Shown piece after piece: positions 8,133-14,230 of a stretch of 22,754 nt of DNA. The DNA is from Gemmatimonadota bacterium (GTDB lineage Bacteria; Gemmatimonadota; Gemmatimonadetes; Gemmatimonadales; GWC2-71-9): positions 1 through 22,754 of the forward strand of contig QHUD01000163.1 of NCBI GenBank assembly GCA_003221085.1, in the 5' to 3' direction. Under the pieces are notes generated by a model. The model worked only from the letters and a program-made list of their open reading frames with translations. It made no database searches and had not been told where the DNA came from. The translations under genes and the position numbers were made by a program. Numbering within the stretch: the stretch's first letter is position 1; each line of letters begins with the position of its first letter.

Positions 8133-8522
8133 CTACGGCAGGGTCAGCCGCAGTCCACGGTGACAGTGGCGACACGTCACGAGCTGCGGCGCGCGCCAGC
8201 GCGGCGCCAGCTCGAGCGTCTGCTCGACGCCGCAATCGGGACAGGTGCCGCGCGCGTCGGCGGCGAGCTCCTTCGTGCCGAGCCGCTGGACGAACTGCCA
8301 CAGGCCGTAGGCGATGAACGAGGGCACGAGGACGAAGTGCGCCACGGGGATCAGCACGGTGAGCAGCCCGACCCCCCACCATTTCCCCAGGCCCGCCACC
8401 GCCCGACGGATGCGATATCCGCGGTCGAACTCGTGGATCGTGACGCTGCCGCGCGTCGGCTCACCGTGGTAGCCGTTGAGCAGGATCGATTGGACGCGAG
8501 TCGTCTGGGATGCCACGGGCAT
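8133..8522 (-). CDS. Small membrane protein with C-terminal zinc ribbon, function unknown
   Basis: 129-residue protein I do not recognise by name. From the ATG at 8522 it has a polar N-terminus (about 1-40, ILLNGYHGEPTRGSVTIHEF), a hydrophobic stretch at 47-78 (WWGVGLLTVLIPVAHFVLVP and on) long enough for one or a tight pair of membrane helices, and a C-terminal zinc ribbon with CPDC at 94-97 and CRHC at 117-120. All four cysteines are spaced for one zinc ion. A membrane anchor plus a cytoplasmic ribbon suggests a tethered regulatory or scaffold protein, but that is inference. It starts 34 nt after the broken DEAD-box-like gene and may once have been co-transcribed with it. The gene opposes hup. 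A longer frame upstream of 8522 reads through the antisense of the helicase tail and is not credible. Confidence 0.7.
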   Translation of the reverse strand: MPVASQTTRVQSILLNGYHGEPTRGSVTIHEFDRGYRIRRAVAGLGKWWGVGLLTVLIPVAHFVLVPSFIAYGLWQFVQRLGTKELAADARGTCPDCGVEQTLELAPRWRAPQLVTCRHCHRGLRLTLP

Positions 8523-8556
8523 TGTACCGCAGGGTGTTCCCGTGCGTTCCGACGCC

Positions 8557-9766
8557 TCAGCGCTCCCGGTCGAGCCGCGCGACCACGCGTCGCCCCCTGA
8601 TCGTGGTCCCCATGAGCCCGCGCACGGCCCGGTCCGCCGCCGCGCCGGCCACCTCGACCACGCTGAAGGTTTCGCGCACTTCGATCCGGCCGATGTCGTC
8701 TTTCGCCACACCGGCTTCGCGAATCAGGGCTCCCACGAGATCCTTGGCGCTCGCCCGGTCCTTCTTGCCGACACCGACGAACACACGTACCAGCGCCGCG
8801 TTGACCATCCCCGGGGCGATCGTTTCCCGTTTCTCGCTTCCCGTTTCGCGTTGTAGCGCCAGCAACGCCGCCGCGACCTCCGCCGGATCGAACCGCTCGA
8901 ACAGCGGATCGAGCAGGGCGAGCTCGGCGTCCACGTTGCCGGCCGTGAGGAGCCCCGCCACCCGCTCCCGTAGCGCCTCGGCGCGATCGCGGGCGCGATC
9001 CGCACCGGGGGCGAGCGCGAGGGGCGTGAGGGCCGCGACCGAGCGAAGATAGGGAAGCTGGCCCGCGTTGATCAGCAGCACCGGCTCGCCCCCACCTAAG
9101 CGCGCAAGCACCCCGGCCTCGTCGCGGCTCGGCAGCGCGGTGCAGAGCACGGCGTCGGGTGCATGGTCCGGAGCGACGGAGCGGCGGAACGACCGCGAAG
9201 CGGGCGCGGCAGACCGGCGGGAGGGGACGACCGGCCTCGTCCACCGGCAGTGCGCCGTCGACGAGCGCGCGCCGGGCGTGTCGCTCGAGCAAGTCGTTGA
9301 GCAACGCGGGATTCCAGCTCAGCACGATGCGGTGAGCGTCGCGGGCTTCGCCCAGGACGGTGTCGAGCGCGGCGGCGCCGTCGCCCTCCACCAGGGCCTC
9401 GGGCCACGCGAGGACGACGCTCGAGACCGTCGCAAGCTTGAGTGCGGCGCGCTCCAGCAGCGCGGCCAGGTCCTTGGCCGCTCCGGCGAGGATCTCGACG
9501 GGACGCTCTTTGAGCACGCGGCCGGTACGGGCGAGGCCGGTGACGGCGTGGATGGGGCGGTCCGGCGGTGCCGCAGCGACCCACTCTGCCGCGCTGGCAT
9601 CGTCCGCACAGACGATGAGCACGGCCGGCCCCGCGTCGGGGCTCCGCCCGGGGCTCGGGGGCCCAACGAGCTCCCACAGATCTCGCGCCTGCTCCACCGC
9701 CGGCGGGCGTACCAACACCACCGGCCGGCCGCGCTCGAGCGCGGCCTTCGCGTCTGCTCCCGTCAC
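8557..9766 (-). pseudogene. Frameshifted, degenerate DEAD-box-like protein with DbpA-type RNA-binding domain
   Basis: Two frames together describe one ~400-residue protein. The first runs from a likely GTG at 9766 (GAGG 5 nt upstream) through a RecA-like domain: RPIHAVTGLARTGRVLKERPVEILAG and LKLATVSSVVLAWPEALVEG, ending near PPVCRARFAVVP. It then breaks around 9180-9220. The second frame continues with APDHAPDAVLCTALPSRDEA, GGGEPVLLINAGQLPYLRS, a helical linker, and from about 8780 to 8560 a DbpA/CsdA-type RRM: VRVFVGVGKKDRASAKDLVG, DIGRIEVRETFSVVEV. Joining them needs one base removed. The usual Walker A is absent and the D-E-A-D position reads A-W-P-E (residues 120-123), so it could not be an ordinary ATP-dependent helicase even when intact. 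An assembly error is a possible cause of the frameshift. A 7-nt repeat lies in frame at 8821-8850. Confidence 0.72.
8821..8850. repeat. Heptamer repeat inside the DEAD-box-like gene
   Basis: Four 7-nt units CGTTTCC, CGTTTCT, CGCTTCC, CGTTTCG (minus strand: GGGAAAC-like). They encode QRETGSEKRET, just upstream of the RNA-binding domain, in a linker. The same unit occurs at 15261-15288 inside herA. Confidence 0.75.
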
Positions 9767-9788
9767 CCGATCCTCGGTTGTCAAAGGG

Positions 9789-9809
9789 CCATCCGACGAG
9801 GACGGATGG
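9789..9809. other. Short palindrome in the divergent gap before the aminotransferase gene
   Basis: CCATCCG (9789-9795) and CGGATGG (9803-9809) form a perfect 7-bp inverted repeat with a 7-nt spacer. It lies in the 142-nt gap between the DEAD-box-like gene and the divergent aminotransferase gene, about 22 nt upstream of the former's start. It could be an operator or leader hairpin. Nothing else convincing, including no clear promoter, was seen in the gap. Confidence 0.35.
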
Positions 9810-9908
9810 TATGGGGCGGCGCAGGGAAAGGCAACCGTACCCCCGTAATGCCCTTCAGCCTGGGAACACGGTTGCGTGCGATGACCGGACGGGGCTATCG
9901 TCCCGCCC

Positions 9909-11102
9909 ATGACCCCGGGGTCCGGCCTCTCACCCAACCTGCACCACCTCGAGACCTCCGCGACCATCGCGATCTCGCAGGAGGCCAAGCGGCGCAAGGC
10001 CGCCGGCGAGGACGTGATCGACCTGGGAGCAGGGGAGCCCGATTTCCCGACGCCCGCCCTCCCGTCCGACGCCGGCGTTCGCGCCATTCGCGAGGGCAAG
10101 ACCCACTACCCGGCGAACGAAGGGATCCTCGAGCTGCGCGCCGCCGCGGCGAAGCACCTGTCGCTGCTTTCCGGCGGCCGTCCCGTGAACGCCGACAACA
10201 TCGTGGTGTCGAACGGCTCGAAGCAGTCCTTGTTCAATGTATGCTTCACGCTGTTCGGCCCTGGTGATGTGGTGGCGATCCCGGCGCCGGCGTGGGTGTC
10301 GTATCCGCAGATCGTGTACCTGTCCCGCGCCCGGCCCGTACTCGTCCCCGGAGAGCCCGAGTGGAGCCTCAAAGTGGCCGTGCGCGATCTCGATCGCGTG
10401 GTGCCCGGCGCGCGAGGGCTGATCCTCTGCTCACCGTGTAATCCCACCGGAGCCGTGTATACGCAGGCCGAGATCAAGGCGATCGCGCACTGGGCGCGCG
10501 ACCGCAAGGTGTGGATCGTCGCGGATGAGATCTACCGGCGCATCCACTACGGGACGGGCCCCGCGCCTTCCTTCCTTGATCTGCCGGACGATTTGCTCGA
10601 GCGCGTCGTGGTCATTTACGGGGTCAGCAAGGCCTACGCGATGACCGGATGGCGGATCGGGCTCGCGCTCGCGCCCGGCCCTGTGGCGAAGGCGATGGCG
10701 GCGCTGCAGTCGCACACCACCACGGGGGCGAATCATCCCGCCCAGTTCGGGGCGGCCGTCGCGCTGGGAGACGACCAGGTGGAGCGGGACGTGGCGCGGA
10801 TGGTGGCCGAGTTCCGCAAGCGGCGGGATGTCGTGGTCGCGCGCTTCCGACAGGAGCTTCCCGGCGTCGAGTTTGTGGAGCCGCTCGGCGCGTTCTACTT
10901 CTTCTTCCGGGTCGATTCGTTCGGAGGGATCACCGGGACGGAGTTCTGCACGCGGCTCGTGACCAGCACCGGGGTGGCGCTCGTGCCGGGCGCGGCATTC
11001 GGGGACGACCGCTACGTGCGCTTGTCGTACGCGGCCTCGCTGGAGAACATCCAGAAGGCGCTCGACCGGATCATCGGCTTCGGGAAAAAACTGGCCGACT
11101 AA
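9909..11102 (+). CDS. Class I/II PLP-dependent aminotransferase (aspartate aminotransferase-like)
   Basis: Fold-type I aminotransferase of 397 residues, the usual length of the prokaryotic aspartate/aromatic aminotransferase (subgroup I-gamma) enzymes. Visible motifs are IDLGAGEPDFPTP near the N-terminus, THYPANEGILELRAAAA, VVSNGSKQSLFN for the phosphate-binding turn, ILCSPCNPTGAVY, WIVADEIYRRIHYG with the PLP-ring aspartate, and the Schiff-base lysine in GVSKAYAMTGWRIGLA (Lys241). The C-terminal DRYVRLSYAASLENIQKALDRI carries the conserved carboxylate-binding arginine. The substrate is probably aspartate/2-oxoglutarate, but related enzymes use other amino acids. The ATG at 9909 has no Shine-Dalgarno. 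Its stop is followed by 1 nt and then a heptamer hairpin shared with the convergent M24 peptidase gene. Confidence 0.93.
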   Translation: MTPGSGLSPNLHHLETSATIAISQEAKRRKAAGEDVIDLGAGEPDFPTPALPSDAGVRAIREGKTHYPANEGILELRAAAAKHLSLLSGGRPVNADNIVVSNGSKQSLFNVCFTLFGPGDVVAIPAPAWVSYPQIVYLSRARPVLVPGEPEWSLKVAVRDLDRVVPGARGLILCSPCNPTGAVYTQAEIKAIAHWARDRKVWIVADEIYRRIHYGTGPAPSFLDLPDDLLERVVVIYGVSKAYAMTGWRIGLALAPGPVAKAMAALQSHTTTGANHPAQFGAAVALGDDQVERDVARMVAEFRKRRDVVVARFRQELPGVEFVEPLGAFYFFFRVDSFGGITGTEFCTRLVTSTGVALVPGAAFGDDRYVRLSYAASLENIQKALDRIIGFGKKLAD

Positions 11103-11103
11103 A

Positions 11104-11176
11104 CGGGATGCGGGATGCGAGATGCGGGATGGGTCGGTGCCTTTAACGCATCCCGCTTCCCGCATCTCGCATCCCG
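11104..11176. repeat. Heptamer-repeat hairpin between convergent genes
   Basis: The left arm has four exact 7-nt units (CGGGATG, CGGGATG, CGAGATG, CGGGATG; 11104-11131). The right arm has four units (CATCCCG, CTTCCCG, CATCTCG, CATCCCG; 11149-11176). Outer and inner units pair perfectly and the middle ones imperfectly, giving a 28-bp stem with a 17-nt loop. The element fills the whole intergenic space between the stop codons of the aminotransferase gene (11102) and the peptidase gene (11177). It could act as a bidirectional transcription barrier. Confidence 0.9.
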
Positions 11177-12424
11177 TTACAGTTTGGCCACCCGCGGACT
11201 CAGCACCTCCACGCCGTTGTCCGTCATGACACAATCGTCTTCTATCCGCACCCCGAACTTCCCCAGCTGGTAAATCCCGGGCTCGATCGTGAAGACCATA
11301 CCAGGCCCGAGGTGCGTCGTGTTGCCCTCGACGAGATACTCGGGCTCGTGGCCGTCCATGCCGAGCCCGTGGCCCAGGCGGTGCGTGAAGAAGGGGCCGT
11401 AGCCGGCGGTGGTGATGACCTTGCGCGCGGCGCGGTCCATCTCCTGACACGGCGTGCCGGGGCGCCCCAGGTCCATCGCGGCGGTCTGCGCGTCGTGCAC
11501 CACGTTGAACACCTTGCGGAACTCGTCCGACGGGGAATCTCCGAACCAGATCGTGCGGGTGATGTCGGACGTGTAGCCGCCCACGCGGCAGCCGCAGTCG
11601 ATGAGGACCGCGGTCTCGCGCGCGAGCGTGGGGCCGGCCGGGCCGCCGTGCGGCAGCGCGCTCGACGGGCCGAACTGCACCAGCCCGCCTCCCGGCGCGC
11701 CGCGCCGCTCCATTTCGCGCGACAGCGCCTGCGCGACCTGGACCTCGGTGGCGCCGACCGCGAGCTGCGCGAACGTCGCCGCCATGGCGTCGTGCGTCAT
11801 CGCAATCGCGCGGCGCAGCAGCGCCACCTCTTCGGGCGACTTGATGACGCGCAAGCGCTCCGTCACCGGCGCCGCGTCCACGAATTTCCAGCCTGGAAGC
11901 GCACGCCCGAGCGCCAGGAACGTCTGGTACGCCGTGGACGACTCGAGCGCGATGGTGCCGCTCCCCGATCGCGGACCGAGCCGTCGCACCGTGTCGCGCA
12001 CTAGGGCGTGGGGATCCTCCTGCTCCTCCCACCCGTGCAGCTCGGTGATGACGCTGTGGCGCTTGATGCGCTCCACTTCGAACGAGGGACAGACGACCGC
12101 CGGCGCGCCCGCGACCGGCAGCACCAGGGCGATCAGCCGCTCGCTGCGCCCGGGATTGTAGCCGGTGAGGTACTCGTAGTTGGTCCCGGGCGTCGCAATG
12201 AGGAGATCGAGCCGGCGAGCCTTGAGCTCGGCCCGGGCCCGTTCGAGGCGGCGGGCGAAGACGGCCGGCGAGAGGGAGGGCTCCTGGGCCAAACGGGTGC
12301 GGAGTGCGGAGTGTGGAGTGCGGAATCGAGGTCCCGATCCTCCACTCCGCACTCCGCATTCCGCACTCCGCACGGGGTACGTGGCAACTGCCCCGGCCAC
12401 CGCGACAAACTCCCGCCGCTCCAT
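11177..12424 (-). CDS. M24 family metallopeptidase (Xaa-Pro aminopeptidase-like), exported
   Basis: 415-residue creatinase/prolidase-type peptidase with a short N-terminal domain and a full pita-bread catalytic domain. All five metal ligands are present: Asp276 and Asp287 in LIDCGCRVGGYTSDITRT, His352 in HRLGHGLGMDGHEPEY, Glu381 in GMVFTIEPGIY, and Glu395 in GVRIEDDCVM. It should hydrolyse Xaa-Pro dipeptides or N-terminal Xaa-Pro bonds. The N-terminus MERREFVAVAGAVA looks like a Tat-type signal start (twin Arg, then hydrophobic residues). Residues ~17-43, however, are encoded by a repeat hairpin (12297-12373), which splits that start from RLAQEPSLSPAVF, where the mature region appears to begin. 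The ATG at 12424 has a strong GGAGGAG Shine-Dalgarno 8 nt upstream. It diverges from the next gene across a 70-nt gap. Confidence 0.92.
   Translation of the reverse strand: MERREFVAVAGAVATYPVRSAECGVRSGGSGPRFRTPHSALRTRLAQEPSLSPAVFARRLERARAELKARRLDLLIATPGTNYEYLTGYNPGRSERLIALVLPVAGAPAVVCPSFEVERIKRHSVITELHGWEEQEDPHALVRDTVRRLGPRSGSGTIALESSTAYQTFLALGRALPGWKFVDAAPVTERLRVIKSPEEVALLRRAIAMTHDAMAATFAQLAVGATEVQVAQALSREMERRGAPGGGLVQFGPSSALPHGGPAGPTLARETAVLIDCGCRVGGYTSDITRTIWFGDSPSDEFRKVFNVVHDAQTAAMDLGRPGTPCQEMDRAARKVITTAGYGPFFTHRLGHGLGMDGHEPEYLVEGNTTHLGPGMVFTIEPGIYQLGKFGVRIEDDCVMTDNGVEVLSPRVAKL
12297..12373. repeat. Heptamer-repeat hairpin inside the peptidase gene
   Basis: Left arm units GTGCGGA, GTGCGGA, GTGTGGA, GTGCGGA (12297-12324) face a right arm (12341-12373) of TCCGCAC/TCCACTC-type units, giving an imperfect stem of ~28 bp with a 16-nt loop. 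Read on the minus strand it codes in frame for a stretch containing SAECGVRSG and FRTPHSALRT, between signal-like residues and the peptidase body. This layout indicates insertion into a pre-existing gene. Confidence 0.88.
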
Positions 12425-12443
12425 CGTCCTAGCTCCTCCCGTA

Positions 12444-12467
12444 AGGGCGGTCTATATTACCCGCCCT
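12444..12467. promoter_or_regulatory. Palindrome over a TATATT box in the divergent promoter gap
   Basis: AGGGCGG (12444-12450) and CCGCCCT (12461-12467) form a perfect 7-bp inverted repeat around TCTATATTAC. The AT-rich core is the only such spot in the 70-nt gap between the peptidase gene and the divergent 171-residue gene, so it could be a shared operator or -10 region. No matching -35 box is clear on either strand. Confidence 0.4.
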
Positions 12468-12494
12468 CCGCGGACGCTGGAAGGTTGGTTCCCG

Positions 12495-13010
12495 ATGCAA
12501 TTCGAAGCCCGGATCGAGCCACTCACGGGCAAGCTGCCCAAGGTGAGCTACCGCTGGGACCCGGAAACCGACATCCTCTCGGTGGCCTGTAAGGGTACCG
12601 GGAAGGCGACGGGGCTCAACGGCACCGTGGACCTGGAGGGCGGCGACGGCTCATTCGTGGTCATCGACGTGGCCGGCGGCTGCATCCACGGCGTGGACGT
12701 CGTCACCTGGCCGGACGACATCCGCACGCGCGACGATCTGCCGATCCCGGAGCTAGCCAAGGAAGGGCGCGTGGTGTTCCCCGGCAGGAAGTCGCAGCCG
12801 CGCGTGGCGGCGGTCGAGGTGGACACGGCGCTCACGGTGGAGAAGAACCAGTCGGAGTCGGTGCTGCACATCCGCGTGGGGCGCCAGCGGGCCGCGACCG
12901 TGGTGCGCGTGGCCGACCTGCTGCTCGTCGAGGTGGACAAGAACTCCCGCCTGGCCGGCCTGTGGTTCCTAGACGTACCGCCGTTTCCCAACGTAGAGGC
13001 GACTGCGTGA
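12495..13010 (+). CDS. Hypothetical protein, 171 residues
   Basis: A soluble protein I cannot assign. Translation from the ATG at 12495 starts MQFEARIEPLTGKLPKVSYR. It contains the segment SYRWDPETDILSVACKG, with a 'Y..D.e.DiL.v' pattern also seen in small DUF2283-type beta proteins. It continues with GSFVVIDVAGGCIHGVDVVTWP, and a second half repeats beta-strand-like stretches (SESVLHIRVGRQRAATVVRV, DLLLVEVDKNSRLAGLWFLD). The two halves may be related DUF2283-like units, which is a weak resemblance only. No signal peptide or membrane segment is seen. A GGAAGG lies 10 nt before the ATG. The frame remains open upstream, but that part is antisense to the peptidase N-terminus and its repeat hairpin, so it was not used. 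Composition matches the neighbours. Confidence 0.72.
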   Translation: MQFEARIEPLTGKLPKVSYRWDPETDILSVACKGTGKATGLNGTVDLEGGDGSFVVIDVAGGCIHGVDVVTWPDDIRTRDDLPIPELAKEGRVVFPGRKSQPRVAAVEVDTALTVEKNQSESVLHIRVGRQRAATVVRVADLLLVEVDKNSRLAGLWFLDVPPFPNVEATA

Positions 13011-13023
13011 GCGGAGGAGGTTC

Positions 13024-13060
13024 TGGAGGATGGTGGAGGTGGGTGGAGGTTGGTGGAGGT
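13024..13060 (+). repeat. Left inverted repeat of a small cassette (10-nt units)
   Basis: Tandem 10-nt units TGGAGGATGG, TGGAGGTGGG, TGGAGGTTGG, TGGAGGT. The same units occur inverted at 13434-13471, enclosing about 370 nt that hold only the broken four-helix-bundle gene. It begins 14 nt after the preceding stop codon. Confidence 0.85.
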
Positions 13061-13095
13061 CGAAAAGGCGGTAAAAGAGCCGATCGAGCAGCAAA

Positions 13096-13433
13096 ATGGT
13101 AAAGCCGGCTGAAACGCTCCCCGTAGCTTTTGCTGTTTACCGGGTTACAAAATCCTTCCCGAGCGAAGAGCAGTACGGTCTCACCTCGCAGACCCGTCGT
13201 GCCGCGTTCTCTGCCGCAATCAACATCGTAGAAGGGTCCTCCCGGCGCAGCCGGAAGGAGTTTCGTCGTTTTCTGGAAACATCTCCCTATCGTCGCTCAC
13301 TGAGGTAGGGTATGCATTGCGGTTCTCTCGGGAGGCTGGCCTGCTACCCGACGAGGATTGGGTGGCCCTCAACGACCGCCAGTGCAGAGCACGATTCCTC
13401 ACGTGGCAGCTCTACAAGGCCCTCGGCCGGTAG
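13096..13433 (+). pseudogene. Frameshifted four-helix-bundle protein (S23 / 23S rRNA IVP-like)
   Basis: The first frame (ATG 13096, stop at 13306) gives AVYRVTKSFPSEEQYGLTSQ, then RRAAFSAAINIVEGSSRRSR and KEFRRFLE. This is the diagnostic core of the S23/four-helix-bundle family (FP..E.ygLtsQ.RRAa.Sia.NI.EG..R.s..ef.rfL). Right after FLE the frame is lost. A second frame continues the family with ISLSSLTEVGYALRFSREAG, LLPDEDW and LTWQLYKALGR, and stops at 13431-13433. Removing two bases near 13277-13280 restores FLEISLSSLTEV with the family's exact spacing. Joined length would be ~111 residues, normal for the family. These proteins are known mostly as inserts in 23S rRNA genes or as stand-alone genes; their function is unclear. 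The right-hand inverted repeat starts at the base after the stop, so the gene fills the cassette. Confidence 0.8.
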
Positions 13434-13471
13434 CCACCTCCACCATCCTCCACCAACCTCCACCAACCTCC
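13434..13471 (-). repeat. Right inverted repeat of the four-helix-bundle cassette
   Basis: On the minus strand it reads as 10-nt units GGAGGTTGGT, GGAGGTTGGT, GGAGGATGGT, GGAGGTGG, the inverted counterpart of 13024-13060. It starts immediately after the pseudogene stop codon and ends 22 nt before the methyltransferase start. Confidence 0.85.
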
Positions 13472-13493
13472 TTCGCGCCGTAGATTTCGAGGC

Positions 13494-14228
13494 ATGTCCG
13501 ACCAGCTCCCCCGCCTCGACGGCCTCTCGGAGGCCGAGAAGTACGAGCGCCTGGTGGAGCGGGTGCCCGGCGTGTGGTGGAGCGCCGCTGGGCCCTTCCC
13601 CGGGTTGCACGAGCTGAATGCGCTGCGGGTCGAGTACTTCCGGCACGTCTTCGGGGGATTTGGACGTAAGCGTGTCCTCGACGTGGGGTGCGGAGGCGGT
13701 ATTCTGGCCGAGACGCTCGCCGCCGAGGGGGCGACCGTGACCGGCGTCGACCCGTCCGAGAGGTCGCTAGCGGCGGCGCGAGAGCACGCGCGGCGCGCGG
13801 GATTGACGATCGACTACCGCCGCGGCACGGCCGAAGACTTGAGCGGCGCCGGACTCGAAGGAACCTTTGACCTCGTGTTTGCGGTCGACGTGCTCGAGCA
13901 CGTCGACGATCTGGAGCGCACCATCGCGGGCATTGCCCGCGTGCTGGCGCCCGGCGGCGGTCTCGGGTTTCTCACCCACAATCGCACGATCGCCGGATTC
14001 CTGCGGGTCGTGTGGGACGAAGAGTACGTGCAGCACACCATGCCCGAAGGCTTCCACGACTTCCCGCGCTTCATCACACCGGAGCAGCTGACCGAGGCGC
14101 TCGCCCGCCACGACATGGTGGTACAAGAGATGAAAGGCGTGGAGCGCGCGGGCGAGGGCACCGGGCGGCGCGTGCTCACCGACGACTCGAGCGTTACCTA
14201 CCTCGGCTGGGCGCTCCGGACACGCTGA
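13494..14228 (+). CDS. Class I SAM-dependent methyltransferase, UbiG-like
   Basis: 244-residue Rossmann-fold methyltransferase most like UbiG (O-methyltransferase of ubiquinone synthesis). The N-terminus has the UbiG-type WWSAAGPFPGLHELNALRVE (compare 'WWD..G.f..LH.iNp.Rl'), then the SAM-binding motif RVLDVGCGGGILAETLA (Asp63) with VTGVDPSERSLAAAREHA, the post-motif FDLVFAVDVLEHVDDLERTI, and LAPGGGLGFLTHNRT. The C-terminus (YLGWALRTR) matches the end of the family. In lineages that use menaquinone, UbiG-like enzymes act on other quinones or small molecules, so the substrate is open. It heads the long plus-strand operon; nurA starts 2 nt after its stop. The ATG at 13494 has no well-spaced Shine-Dalgarno. 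Confidence 0.88.
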   Translation: MSDQLPRLDGLSEAEKYERLVERVPGVWWSAAGPFPGLHELNALRVEYFRHVFGGFGRKRVLDVGCGGGILAETLAAEGATVTGVDPSERSLAAAREHARRAGLTIDYRRGTAEDLSGAGLEGTFDLVFAVDVLEHVDDLERTIAGIARVLAPGGGLGFLTHNRTIAGFLRVVWDEEYVQHTMPEGFHDFPRFITPEQLTEALARHDMVVQEMKGVERAGEGTGRRVLTDDSSVTYLGWALRTR

Positions 14229-14230
14229 CC

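Noticed and set aside
8351..10099. A single long minus-strand frame covering the DEAD-box-like gene
   Set aside because: Only the part from about 9766 to 9190 reads as conserved protein; upstream it is antisense to the aminotransferase gene and downstream it is out of frame with the RNA-binding domain.
11104..12373. CRISPR array
   Set aside because: The repeats have 7-nt periods, no unique spacers of constant length, and no cas genes nearby.
13270..13300. Programmed frameshift in the four-helix-bundle gene
   Set aside because: No slippery heptamer or downstream structure is seen, and the family is not known to use frameshifting; a decayed gene or sequence error is simpler.
13024..13471. Insertion sequence
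   Set aside because: Inverted repeats are present, but there is no transposase and no obvious target duplication, so it was called only a repeat-bounded cassette.
13494..14228. Naming the methyltransferase ubiG outright
   Set aside because: UbiG-like motifs are clear, but no other quinone-synthesis genes are present and the lineage may not make ubiquinone.
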